Below the pieces are notes generated by a model that was not told where the DNA came from, ran no database searches, and saw nothing but the letters and a program-made list of their open reading frames with translations. The position numbers were made by a program, and so were the translations under genes. Source: a virus. From it: DNA of 64,000 bases. The first letter of the stretch is position 1. The number at the start of each line of letters is the position of its first letter. This document shows, piece after piece, positions 22,088-30,209 of the stretch. The stretch is taken from positions 1 to 64,000 of IMG/VR virus record IMGVR_UViG_3300027969_000052; one strand, written 5' to 3'.

Positions 22088-22114
22088 TAATCTCTGTTAA
22101 CAGAGTGGTTTTGC

Positions 22115-24199
22115 CTATTTGTCTTTGTACTTGTTGAATTTGGCACGTACTGGTTCTAAGTCCTTGCCTTCTGCTTCTGCGTCACGTAAGGCCTGCATAC
22201 CTTTTTTACCATATTTCATTATGCCTTTGGCCGCACGACTCATAGTTTTCTTTTCGGCTTCACTTAATGGAGGTAATCCACTTAGTCTGCGCATTGATTC
22301 CATTTGTTGGCGGTTTTCAAAATCACGCTTAACTTCTTCTTTCTTAATTTGAAGTAACTCATATGCAAGGTCACCTGCCTTTTGGCCAAAGCGTTTGGTT
22401 GTTTCAATCTTAATAGCTTCGTCTCCACGGGGAACAGTTCCGACCAAATCTGGATCATCACCACGATTGATACTGGTCATAACTATTCGAGCAATTTCAG
22501 TCATTGCGTCTTTTGGTAATTTTCCCTGATCCATTTCTTCCATTTCAACGCCGCCAGTGTCAACACCTGGCTTGATTGAGCCACCTTTGGCTTGTGAGCG
22601 CAATCTATTTAGGAAAGAATCATCATCGTCTTCTTCATCCCCACTTTGTGACACATTACCCATTCCGTCATCCGGTGGAGCAACGCGATGTTTAGCCATT
22701 GGGTCTTCGCCGCCTGCAGACATAAACATGCTTTTGGCAACTCTCATAGCTACTTCGTCATTAAACTTGGGAAAGTACATGCCAATCTCTGCGGCAATTT
22801 CTGCCGGGTCTTCGATCTCACCTTTCGCTAGCCTATCTTCGATGCTTGCTTTCCAGTCTTGATAGCTAGTTGGCTCTAGAGAATAACCACCTTCCTTAAC
22901 ATCTCGTCCGCTGTTTCTAGCTAATGTCTTAGGATGACTGATATTCTTTTCAGCTTCTGCATCTAATTCTTGTTTAGTTAAAGGCTTTTCGCCCTTGTCT
23001 TTACGGAATTGGGCAGGAATAGTACTTCTGTCAGGTCCGTCTGCAATTTCGTCTGCCCACTCTTCAAATGCATCAAAACTTTCTTTTTTAATGTCTTCTT
23101 TGCTGTGTATAGGACACTCGTCTTGTCCGCCTTCAAAGGTGCAAGTACACTCTTCTTTATCTTCGCCGACATAGTCTTCTAGATCAACTGTACTTGTTTC
23201 TTGCATTACTTTGTATAGTAGTGGAAAGTATTGTGTTAGGTCTTCTTTGTAACTGCTTACTGTAAATTTAGATTTGTAATCTTCAATAGTAGCCGCATCA
23301 ATTTCAGTCATCTCTGCAATAGCTTCGTCTAAACTTTCACGCCATGCTTCATAATGTGATTGTTTAGCGATATGTTCAATAGTGGCACGTAAGTCACTTA
23401 ATTTAGAACCAACACGGTCAACAATGCCACGTGCTTCATTAGTCAGGCTTTCAATATTGCCCACTTGACGTTTAAATGTACTTAACTGTTTGATCTGTTC
23501 GCTCATCTGCATAATAGATGCGCCTGCTGGATCAAATGGTGTTCCGCCGTTAGATACGTGACGTTGCATTGCCTTTGCGCCTGCAAGGTGAGCGTATGGA
23601 TATTTGAAACGTTCGCCGGCTTCATTTTGAATAAAGACTGCTTTGATATTATTTGGACGACTACGAGCTCCACGGTCTTCGCCAACCTTAGCATTGTGAC
23701 GAATGATTAATAAAGTCTTTTCTAGTGGTCGATAGCTACTCTTTGAACTACCATACATTGTTGATTCGGTTGTCATATTTGATTCCTGTGGAACGGTTGA
23801 TTGTGCTGATGCTTGTTGTGCGGCCTGCTGTGTTGCAAGATACGCAAAATCATTTTTGTCTAGATTACCCTTGCTAATATCACGAGTGTCAAATCTTAAC
23901 ATCCTACGTTTAGCAAATTGGCGCATTTCTTTTAAAAAGTCAAACCAGAATTTCTGTATACTAGAATTAGTATCTTCTACAATTCCTTGGCTATAATAAA
24001 CTTTTAGGCTTCCTAGCTCGTTTATACTGATACTTACTCTTCCTAAGTTGTCACCTTCAACGACAAAATCAAAATCAAAAAAACGAGCTTCTTGCGGTAC
24101 TACAGTAACGGCGCCTGCTTCGCTACCCATTTGAAGGTTAGAAAAGCGGCTACGGACTTTGTCAAAAAGATCTTGGGAAATAAGTTCAATAGCATTCAT
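22115..24199 (-). CDS. Large conserved phage protein, probably virion-associated (694 aa)
   Basis: The first 130 residues form a mixed alpha/beta domain (FFDFDFVVEGDNLGRVSISI). A Gln/Ala/Ser linker (ATQQAAQQASAQSTVPQESN) leads to a helical middle and then long charged, disordered stretches with EDKEECTCTFEGGQDECPIH (four Cys and one His, possibly zinc-binding). The C-terminus is basic and helical. I recall similar proteins beside terminase in aquatic T4-like phages, function unassigned. It starts 6 nt after a TAAATA box without a Shine-Dalgarno and ends before a strong terminator. A head-related or injected protein is plausible. Confidence 0.6.
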   Translation of the reverse strand: MNAIELISQDLFDKVRSRFSNLQMGSEAGAVTVVPQEARFFDFDFVVEGDNLGRVSISINELGSLKVYYSQGIVEDTNSSIQKFWFDFLKEMRQFAKRRMLRFDTRDISKGNLDKNDFAYLATQQAAQQASAQSTVPQESNMTTESTMYGSSKSSYRPLEKTLLIIRHNAKVGEDRGARSRPNNIKAVFIQNEAGERFKYPYAHLAGAKAMQRHVSNGGTPFDPAGASIMQMSEQIKQLSTFKRQVGNIESLTNEARGIVDRVGSKLSDLRATIEHIAKQSHYEAWRESLDEAIAEMTEIDAATIEDYKSKFTVSSYKEDLTQYFPLLYKVMQETSTVDLEDYVGEDKEECTCTFEGGQDECPIHSKEDIKKESFDAFEEWADEIADGPDRSTIPAQFRKDKGEKPLTKQELDAEAEKNISHPKTLARNSGRDVKEGGYSLEPTSYQDWKASIEDRLAKGEIEDPAEIAAEIGMYFPKFNDEVAMRVAKSMFMSAGGEDPMAKHRVAPPDDGMGNVSQSGDEEDDDDSFLNRLRSQAKGGSIKPGVDTGGVEMEEMDQGKLPKDAMTEIARIVMTSINRGDDPDLVGTVPRGDEAIKIETTKRFGQKAGDLAYELLQIKKEEVKRDFENRQQMESMRRLSGLPPLSEAEKKTMSRAAKGIMKYGKKGMQALRDAEAEGKDLEPVRAKFNKYKDK

Positions 24200-24205
24200 A
24201 ATGTG

Positions 24206-24211
24206 TATTTA
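24206..24211 (-). promoter_or_regulatory. Late-type TAAATA box, leaderless spacing
   Basis: Minus-strand AATAAATA lies 6 nt before ATG 24199 and directly abuts the terminase stop codon. No Shine-Dalgarno is present. Confidence 0.5.
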
Positions 24212-25801
24212 TTAAAAACTACTGACGTATATGGGTAACGGAAGCTCCATTTCCTCATTTACGTAGTCGTGCATAGTGTCGTAGATCGTCGGATCCCACT
24301 CTTGTAATTGCATAATCATGCGTATTGCAACCAGCATAGCAGACACTAAATCGTCCGGTTCTTCGTTTTTACCTCTAAAACTAGTGCCGTGAGCAATAAA
24401 TGTTTTTAACTGACTAATAAAACTCTGGCTCTTAATCGTGCATTTTCTAGTTTCTATTAGATGTTTTAATTTGGCACATGTTGCTACTTTAGCTTTTTCC
24501 GTAGTATTATAGCCCTTGCGATAGCGCCTAGCATGTCCTTTTTTAATGGGCTCGCTTAGGAACATTCCCGGAAACGTTTCTTCCCCTAGTTCTCCTATAG
24601 CAACTAAGGCGGCCTCTCCAACAGTATTATTCTCAACAGAATAATATATGCTAGCCGACGCTCCCTTTTCTTGACATGCCTCTTCGATGTATCTACATAT
24701 ATCTCGCATGATTTTTACTTGACTTTGAATAGGAGTTAAATTATGGTGCCATTCGCCTACTTGTATCATCGTAGGTATTTCAACAACTTCAATGGCCGCA
24801 TAATTGCCACCAGTACCTAAACTAGGATCAAGGGCAATAACATAGGTACATTTTGGTTCGATCTTTTTATACCATCGTGCCTGCCCCATTTTAACTATAG
24901 GATCTGAACCCTCCATTTGCGTCATAAAAATTGAACTAATTAGGGTTTCATCGTAGACTAGAAATTCGCAACCGTATTCTCGGCGGAAGCGTTCTTCGCC
25001 GATACGCCCCATTTCGACTTGTTTCCATTCTTCGTCTCGATCCGGATGCTCCCACCAGTTTGATTTATAGCCAAAGAATCCATTAACTCCTAGTCCGTCT
25101 TCTTTGACGTTACCGAACTCGTCTTCTATTTTAATTGCACCAAACCAAATTTCTGCAAATTGATCTTCGTCTGAGTTAGGAGTTGAAGTAATAATCGCCT
25201 TACCACCAGTTGCTAGTGTTGGGGATATCGAAGTCCAAAACTCTTTAGCAATATTAGGCGGAACAAATGCAAACTCGTCGCAGTATAATAATGATATAGA
25301 CATACCACGACCAGTGTTTTCAGTTGTTGTTTGTGCCACGATACGTGAACCGTTGTCAAATTCAATTGACTGTTTGTTATAACTTGTAACACCGCAACGA
25401 ATATGATCAGGGCATAATTCGTATGCGTAGCGAATACGTTGCATAATTTCTTGTGCGCCTGTGTATTTGTGAGCCGCAATAAGAATCGTTTGATCTGGCT
25501 TGAACATTGCATACCATAATAGATATCCTACGGCAGTAGTTGTCTTGCCGCTTTGTCGAGGAAGCATGTTTACGTTGAAACGATAGTTGTGTAAACTATC
25601 AACTAAGTTTTCTTGATATCCGTATGCCTCGTACTGTATCTGTCCTCTGGTCGGATGTTGTATTGCAAAAAACTTTTTTAAAAAATATTTGTGACCAGCA
25701 TCAGGATCTGCACAGGCTACAATATCTTGTATATCCTGTTCTGTAAATTTTTGCGTCTTGTTTGCGCTCTTAATTAAGCCACTGTTATTTGGTAAACTCA
25801 T
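24212..25801 (-). CDS. gp17: Terminase large subunit (gp17-like)
   Basis: Packaging ATPase-nuclease. Walker A is PRQSGKTT (81-88), Walker B is LLYCDEFAFV with its catalytic Asp-Glu, and the coupling motif is ITSTPN. The RNase H-like nuclease domain starts with VIALDPSLGTGGNYAAIEVV. Length is 529 aa (T4 gp17: 610 aa). It pumps and cuts DNA at the portal with gp16. The frame reaches 25852, but a terminator lies at 25815-25842. ATG 25801 is 5 nt after a TAAATA box, so the real start is MSLPNNSG at 25801. Confidence 0.95.
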   Translation of the reverse strand: MSLPNNSGLIKSANKTQKFTEQDIQDIVACADPDAGHKYFLKKFFAIQHPTRGQIQYEAYGYQENLVDSLHNYRFNVNMLPRQSGKTTTAVGYLLWYAMFKPDQTILIAAHKYTGAQEIMQRIRYAYELCPDHIRCGVTSYNKQSIEFDNGSRIVAQTTTENTGRGMSISLLYCDEFAFVPPNIAKEFWTSISPTLATGGKAIITSTPNSDEDQFAEIWFGAIKIEDEFGNVKEDGLGVNGFFGYKSNWWEHPDRDEEWKQVEMGRIGEERFRREYGCEFLVYDETLISSIFMTQMEGSDPIVKMGQARWYKKIEPKCTYVIALDPSLGTGGNYAAIEVVEIPTMIQVGEWHHNLTPIQSQVKIMRDICRYIEEACQEKGASASIYYSVENNTVGEAALVAIGELGEETFPGMFLSEPIKKGHARRYRKGYNTTEKAKVATCAKLKHLIETRKCTIKSQSFISQLKTFIAHGTSFRGKNEEPDDLVSAMLVAIRMIMQLQEWDPTIYDTMHDYVNEEMELPLPIYVSSF

Positions 25802-25806
25802 AATGT

Positions 25807-25812
25807 TATTTA
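25807..25812 (-). promoter_or_regulatory. Late-type TAAATA box of the terminase gene
   Basis: Minus-strand GTAAATA ends 5 nt before ATG 25801, directly downstream of the terminator's T-run. No Shine-Dalgarno is visible. Confidence 0.55.
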
Positions 25813-25814
25813 CG

Positions 25815-25842
25815 AAAAAAATAGGCTCCGAAGAGCCTATTT
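25815..25842 (-). terminator. Rho-independent terminator with TTCG tetraloop
   Basis: Minus strand: AAATAGGCTC-TTCG-GAGCCTATTT followed by a T-run. The 10-bp stem with a C(UUCG)G loop is a textbook strong terminator. It closes the transcript of the acidic protein gene (25859-26671). The terminase late box follows 2 nt later. Confidence 0.88.
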
Positions 25843-25858
25843 GTGAGTCCAATTTGTT

Positions 25859-26671
25859 TTACTGAGCCTTATATACTTCGTATTGTTTCATTAAATCTGT
25901 TGTAATAGATGATAAAGATTGCTCTGTTGTATTTTCTTGTACTGTTGATTCTGCTGTCATTGGGTTTGAGCCACTGTTTGGAGGAGTATATTCAAAACTA
26001 CGAATTTTGTTTAATACGCTAGCGAAATCGTTTAAAGGATCTGTGCTTCTTGTTTTTTCTTGTGGACTATTGTCAAACTGCCGTAAACTTTCTAAGCCTA
26101 AATCTTGTTTGTCTTTGCCTGCTAATTGCTGTGCCATGTCTTGTACTTGGTCTGCCATATCGCTAATGTCGCCGCCGGCAGGTCCAGCAGTACCCATTTC
26201 TGCACCCATGTCACCTGTATCGGCAATTTCGTCATTGCCGATATCGTCCATTCCACCTAAAGAAGATTCTTCGTCTTCGACTTGATCGATTGCGTTTAAT
26301 GCAGATCGAATATCGTCCTTGCCGCCCATCGGAGGCTCGCCAGTTAATGGTCGACTTGGTTCATTGTGACCCATTGGACCGTCGATTGGACCGTCTTTTT
26401 TAACACCGGCTAGTGTCATAATTTGTGTCAGCATGTTTGCAACTTCGTCGCCGCTTGCGGCAGAAGCATTAATGCTAAAGCTAGCAGGAGTATTGTTTGC
26501 CATGCCCATTGAAGGAGTCATTGACATCCCCATTGGACCACCGCATTCTCCCATCGCTGACTCAGTTATCACAGCAACATTTGCGTCTTGAACCATTTTG
26601 GTAGATTCTTTAATGCCACCATTGGCGTCATCTAATTCAGCCAATCTTTTAATTACGTCGATCATTTGCAT
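25859..26671 (-). CDS. Acidic, Gly/Met-rich protein, probable head/core-associated (270 aa)
   Basis: It starts MQMIDVIKRLAELDDANGG and is followed by low-complexity sequence: MGMSMTPSMGMANN, then SINASAASGDEVANMLTQIM, then many Asp/Gly-rich stretches (GNDEIADTGDMGAEMGTAG). The C-terminal 60 residues are more ordered (FASVLNKIRSFEYTPP). I recall similar proteins beside packaging genes in aquatic T4-like phages; a prohead core or packaged protein is likely but unproven. Start ATG 26671 has AAGGA upstream. It follows the CTS-type gene by 1 nt. Confidence 0.6.
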   Translation of the reverse strand: MQMIDVIKRLAELDDANGGIKESTKMVQDANVAVITESAMGECGGPMGMSMTPSMGMANNTPASFSINASAASGDEVANMLTQIMTLAGVKKDGPIDGPMGHNEPSRPLTGEPPMGGKDDIRSALNAIDQVEDEESSLGGMDDIGNDEIADTGDMGAEMGTAGPAGGDISDMADQVQDMAQQLAGKDKQDLGLESLRQFDNSPQEKTRSTDPLNDFASVLNKIRSFEYTPPNSGSNPMTAESTVQENTTEQSLSSITTDLMKQYEVYKAQ

Positions 26672-26672
26672 T

Positions 26673-27251
26673 TTAGTTTTTCCTTGGAACTATAGGGCTT
26701 GTGTTATTCTGCGCCACATCGTTGGTAGTTTTGCCGCTGTCGCCAGCTGGAATAACTTCGCCCCTTTCTTTACGATTGGCCTTTAAATTATCGTTTAATG
26801 CTTTTACAAAGCTAGTATTGTATTCTGTACCATAATATTTTGTACTGTCAACTGCTGGTACTTCTTTATAATCTGGATCATTTAATAATGCGCCTTCACG
26901 CTTTTCTAATGGTTGCTGATATGCTTCGGAAGGTTCATTGGGATTACGTACTACAACATGATCTGTGCCTAACTGACATGATGCTGTGATGTATTCACGT
27001 AATTCAAAACTAGTAGTAGGGTATTCTAAACTAACTTCGTACACGCTCACTTCACAATTTTTTACTCTTGGGAAATCTAAGGGAAGTGCCTGAGTTGGTG
27101 TTGTTGATACTTTTTTAAATCCTGACACAGAATATTTTTCTAACCCTTGACGAAGTATGCCTTCGTTTTCAGAGGAAAAGTCCCCTGCGATTTTAATTTT
27201 AAAATCGTAAGTCTTTTTTGATTCTGCCAGGTATTCTTTAAATGTTTTCAT
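26673..27251 (-). CDS. Protein with capsid-targeting-like N-terminus (192 aa)
   Basis: The N-terminus MKTFKEYLAESKK closely resembles the T4 internal-protein capsid-targeting sequence (MKTYQEFIAEA). It contains LAE-S, a fit to the gp21 cleavage pattern (Leu/Ile-x-Glu before a small residue). After it comes a compact alpha/beta domain (YDFKIKIAGDFSSENEGILR ... NCEVSVYEVSLEYPTTSFEL) and a disordered tail. The likely fate is co-packaging in the prohead with N-terminal cleavage; this is inference from the T4 model. A TAAATA box (27269-27274) overlaps the gp16 stop codon and a TAGGA Shine-Dalgarno precedes ATG 27251. Confidence 0.6.
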   Translation of the reverse strand: MKTFKEYLAESKKTYDFKIKIAGDFSSENEGILRQGLEKYSVSGFKKVSTTPTQALPLDFPRVKNCEVSVYEVSLEYPTTSFELREYITASCQLGTDHVVVRNPNEPSEAYQQPLEKREGALLNDPDYKEVPAVDSTKYYGTEYNTSFVKALNDNLKANRKERGEVIPAGDSGKTTNDVAQNNTSPIVPRKN

Positions 27252-27267
27252 AGTTAATTCCTACCCT

Positions 27268-27750
27268 TTATTTATCCATGTTTTTAAGTTTTGCCAGGAG
27301 ACTATTTCGGTCAGAAATCACGTATCCTTCGCCTGCTACGACTCCGTTGTCGCCGCCGGGATTATCTTTTTTATCTATTGCTAGCTTCTTGAGCTGTAGT
27401 TCAACCATTTTGAGTTTTTTATCAATTTTAGCTGATTTAGCCTCTACTGCTGTTTTTAACATATTACCCGCAACTTCAAACATACGCGAACCATATCTTG
27501 CTTCTACTTGCATACCTAGGTCCATTAAATCATCATATGCTTGTTCTGCTTTAGTAGCAAGCGCATCTAATTCTGAGTCGCTTATATGCCCGAGTCCCTC
27601 TACTTTTGGAAGAGCGGCTGAAATTTTATCAAACTCTTCTAAGTTCTGTTGTAAACTTATATGTGTTTCAACTTGGGTAACAGTTGGCTTTTCTAAAGGA
27701 GCATCTTCAGCAGGCGAAATGTTTAAAAGTTCTTCTAATTTCTTAGTCAT
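27268..27750 (-). CDS. gp16: Terminase small subunit (gp16-like)
   Basis: Length (160 aa) matches T4 gp16 (164 aa). The central coiled-coil hairpin (RMFEVAGNMLKTAVEAKSAK, then IDKKLKMVELQLKKL) parallels the gp16 oligomerisation helices. The N-terminus begins KKLEELLNISP, like the gp16 'LL-x-IS' start, and the C-terminal tail is flexible. gp16 recognises DNA and stimulates the gp17 ATPase. The position upstream of gp17 in the same direction supports the call, though two other genes and a terminator intervene. Confidence 0.8.
   Translation of the reverse strand: MTKKLEELLNISPAEDAPLEKPTVTQVETHISLQQNLEEFDKISAALPKVEGLGHISDSELDALATKAEQAYDDLMDLGMQVEARYGSRMFEVAGNMLKTAVEAKSAKIDKKLKMVELQLKKLAIDKKDNPGGDNGVVAGEGYVISDRNSLLAKLKNMDK
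27269..27274 (-). promoter_or_regulatory. Late-type TAAATA box
   Basis: Minus-strand GATAAATAA is formed by the last codons and stop of the gp16 gene. It is followed by TAGGA and ATG 27251 and is the leadered type. Confidence 0.4.
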
Positions 27751-27758
27751 ATTTTTAC

Positions 27759-28202
27759 TTATCGTTTTAAGGCGCCTTGATGGAAAATATCAGTTTCGTT
27801 TAAAACCCGAAATTTAAGCCCTTTTGATTGTGCCCATTGTGTTGCTACTTGCCATTTGGCCATATTCTTAATATATTGAGCTTGGTTATAAGGGTTCTTT
27901 CCTACCTTCTCTTTAATCTGCTGATTTGCTGGTTTAATTTCCCAAAGCTCTGCACGTTTGTTCATGTCTTTGTCAATGAATACAACTAAAAAGTCCGGAA
28001 CGTAAACTGTTTGTTTTCCAGTTAGCGGATCTCTATATGGAATCTTTATACTTTCGCTAGCCCATTGCTGTATAGATGGGTTGTTATCGCACATTCGCAT
28101 AACTGCTAGTTCCCAGCTAGATCTATAGGTAGGTTGCCCTGTACCTATATACTTGTCCGGGTTTTTAAGGTTGTATTGACCTTTTGCAAATCTTAAACTC
28201 AA
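27759..28202 (-). CDS. gp4: Head completion protein (gp4/gp50-like nuclease fold)
   Basis: Matches T4 gp4 (150 aa) along its length. PDKYIGTGQPTYRSSWELAV parallels the 'KYRG-DP ... ITYRS-NWE' start. The blocks NNPSIQQWASESIKIPYRDP and VYVPDFLVV follow, then a nuclease-like ELWEIKP. The fold is TnsA/restriction-like, with D in PDF and E-x-K in ELWEIKP. In T4 it acts on packaged heads before tail joining. The start is TTG 28202 overlapping the upstream TGA (CTTGA), with GAGA upstream and no in-frame ATG nearby. Confidence 0.85.
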   Translation of the reverse strand: MSLRFAKGQYNLKNPDKYIGTGQPTYRSSWELAVMRMCDNNPSIQQWASESIKIPYRDPLTGKQTVYVPDFLVVFIDKDMNKRAELWEIKPANQQIKEKVGKNPYNQAQYIKNMAKWQVATQWAQSKGLKFRVLNETDIFHQGALKR

Positions 28203-28573
28203 GGCAGTATCTCTTTTTGCACTTCAGATTCTGTAGAATAGGTTGTTGATAATCCTAAAAAACTTGTTTTGAATCGATTAAAATTTAAAATTTCTGTAAC
28301 TAGTGCTGTAAGTTCTGTGCCATTTAAATCCTTAACTGTTGACAAAACATCAAAAGGATTGTATCCGTCAATTCTTGCCTGTAAGAACATAATGTATGCA
28401 ATCGTTTCTGATGACTCTTTACTAAACCCTCGGCTTTCAAAAAAACCTAGCATTGCAGTAAAGTCTGCATCATTCATCGGAAGTTCGTTGCTATAAAAGT
28501 TTGCAAGGCCTGTTCTTGAGGCATTTGCACTATCTGAGGTTGTCTTTTTTGGAATGTTGTTGTATACTAACAT
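28199..28573 (-). CDS. Conserved virion-type protein of marine T4-like phages (124 aa)
   Basis: It resembles a small structural protein that I recall in cyanophage-type T4-like viruses: MNDADFTAMLGFFESRGFSK, then ETIAYIMFLQARIDGYNPFD, then GTELTALVTEILNFNRFKTS. The fold is mostly helical with a disordered N-terminus. The exact role (neck or baseplate) is unknown. It lies between the gp54-like tail gene and gp4 with overlapping or near-contiguous ends, so a virion role is likely. CAAATAAT lies just before ATG 28573, with no Shine-Dalgarno. Confidence 0.65.
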   Translation of the reverse strand: MLVYNNIPKKTTSDSANASRTGLANFYSNELPMNDADFTAMLGFFESRGFSKESSETIAYIMFLQARIDGYNPFDVLSTVKDLNGTELTALVTEILNFNRFKTSFLGLSTTYSTESEVQKEILP

Positions 28574-28574
28574 A

Positions 28575-30140
28575 TTATTTGATTTCTAAGATTGATATTA
28601 ATTTTCTTTCAAGGTCTACTTGATTTTCTGTATTAAGTTTTAGATTAGCTTCTAATTTTACAGGATCTTCATATCCTTTCGAAGCATACTGAGCACGGAT
28701 AGCATCGGCTTCTGCTTGTCCGGATGTCTGTATTGCATCTTTATATTTCTGTTGTACTTCTGCATCAACCGATTTACTATAGTCTAATCTTTCTTGAATT
28801 TGTTTTGCGTTTGACGTTTGGGCATCTAATGCTCCTTGTACCTCTTCTTCGGTATTCAATTGTTTTATATCATCTGAACTATAATATGTTGTGTTTTGTC
28901 TAGCTTCGAGTGCGGCAGTATTGTTAACTCCAGTCGTAGATGCTGGTGCAGTTGGGGCGACATCGCCCGGTGATGCTGTTGCTTTATTAGGTATAAAATT
29001 TGAACCTACTAATATCGTGCCCGTCTTTGGTCCAAAGCCTAAACTCGAGCTTAACGAACCCAGACCTCCATTTAAAAATCCAGTAGCGCCACCGCCGAGT
29101 CCACCAAGAGCGCCTTGTAGTGCAGAATTTAAAATACTTTGTCCTTCTGCCCGTAGTCCTGCGGTTGTAATATTTCTAGCATTACGTAATAAATTTCCAG
29201 TTGAAGAGACCGCTCCGATTAAATTCAAAGGATTGCCGCTTAATCCTCTGCTTAATAAACCATCTTGCTCACCGAATATATCATTAACACCTGATATAAC
29301 ACCGCCAGGTCCAAAAATAGTATTTGTGCCACCGCCTGCAATACTTAATGGGCTCGGTGTTAAATCGTAATGGAACGTAGCGAATCCGGTCGGAGCATCG
29401 CGTCTTACTTTGCCTTCGCCGTAGAATACTGTTTCATATGCTACAGTCATTTTATTTGATGCAAATTTATTAGTTTGAGAATTATCTAATTGATCGTGTT
29501 CCCATGCGGTAATTAATGGATTAATAATTACATAACTCGTAAAACGTTTTTGATTTAACTGATATATCGTAATCGCATTAAAAAATGGTCTGCTTTGATT
29601 GTTGTTTAGTCCATACATCCCTGGGGTGCCGGCGCGACCGTCGGGACCCGTTGTATAAGAATCAATAGGTTGATACTTGTTATTTTTATAACCAGCCGGT
29701 TTATTTGATAGTTGGTCCAACATACCCACCTTTTGACCATACCACGTATCTCTATAGTAATAACGATAGTAATTAACCCATAGACTATTTGTAATATTAC
29801 TTTGATCATCGTGGAAAGAAAAACTAATAGGTTGATAAGTGATCTTTGATTGTACGTTAGTTTTTTTATTATATTGATTTAGTGTGTCGACTTGTATTTG
29901 GTACTTAGGTAAGTCACACGACTTAACAAGCATACCAGCTTCATAATCGCGTCTTTGATTTTTCCATTGTGCTTCTGTTATAGCACTAGGGTCAATGGAA
30001 AAGACCACGTAATACATCCAACTAGTTTTTGGTGCTAGTGCATAGTTATTATCGAGGTACAGACGGGTTGCATGTTGGAAATCGCGTAACTGATCTCCGG
30101 TATCAAAAAATTCGGTTAAGTAATCAACAATGTTTGGCAT
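28575..30140 (-). CDS. Tail tube-related protein (gp54/gp48-like tube initiator candidate)
   Basis: The first 270 residues show a tail-tube-type beta fold: WMYYVVFSID, MLVKSCDLPKYQIQVDTLNQ, a long strand pair ending ITYQPISFSFHDDQ, and KMTVAYETVFYGEGKV. The order parallels T4 gp54 ('FSVVF ... V-x-MPE ... Y-DPLVISF-x-DHQ ... F-x-VTFAYRV'). The middle is glycine-rich and the C-terminal 100 residues are coiled-coil. At 521 aa it is longer than gp54 (320 aa). It may cap or start the tube on the baseplate. ATG 30140 is 5 nt after a TAAATA box. Confidence 0.55.
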   Translation of the reverse strand: MPNIVDYLTEFFDTGDQLRDFQHATRLYLDNNYALAPKTSWMYYVVFSIDPSAITEAQWKNQRRDYEAGMLVKSCDLPKYQIQVDTLNQYNKKTNVQSKITYQPISFSFHDDQSNITNSLWVNYYRYYYRDTWYGQKVGMLDQLSNKPAGYKNNKYQPIDSYTTGPDGRAGTPGMYGLNNNQSRPFFNAITIYQLNQKRFTSYVIINPLITAWEHDQLDNSQTNKFASNKMTVAYETVFYGEGKVRRDAPTGFATFHYDLTPSPLSIAGGGTNTIFGPGGVISGVNDIFGEQDGLLSRGLSGNPLNLIGAVSSTGNLLRNARNITTAGLRAEGQSILNSALQGALGGLGGGATGFLNGGLGSLSSSLGFGPKTGTILVGSNFIPNKATASPGDVAPTAPASTTGVNNTAALEARQNTTYYSSDDIKQLNTEEEVQGALDAQTSNAKQIQERLDYSKSVDAEVQQKYKDAIQTSGQAEADAIRAQYASKGYEDPVKLEANLKLNTENQVDLERKLISILEIK

Positions 30141-30145
30141 AGTAA

Positions 30146-30151
30146 TATTTA
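30146..30151 (-). promoter_or_regulatory. Late-type TAAATA box, leaderless spacing
   Basis: Minus-strand CTAAATA ends 5 nt before ATG 30140, and only a few bases after the terminator of the gp19 transcript. No Shine-Dalgarno. Confidence 0.55.
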
Positions 30152-30156
30152 GTCGT

Positions 30157-30187
30157 AAAAAAAGACCCGTTATTATACAGGTCTTTT
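30157..30187 (-). terminator. Rho-independent terminator after gp19
   Basis: Minus strand: AAAAGACC (30180-30187 side) pairs with GGTCTTTT (30160-30167 side) around a 12-nt loop and runs into seven Ts. It ends the gp18-gp19 transcript and immediately precedes the late box of the next gene. Confidence 0.75.
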
Positions 30188-30209
30188 AATACTAACTGTA
30201 ATTTAAATT

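Noticed and set aside
25213-25512. Minus-strand 99-codon ORF within terminase
   Set aside because: It lies wholly inside the gp17 ATPase domain in another frame, with no family-like sequence.
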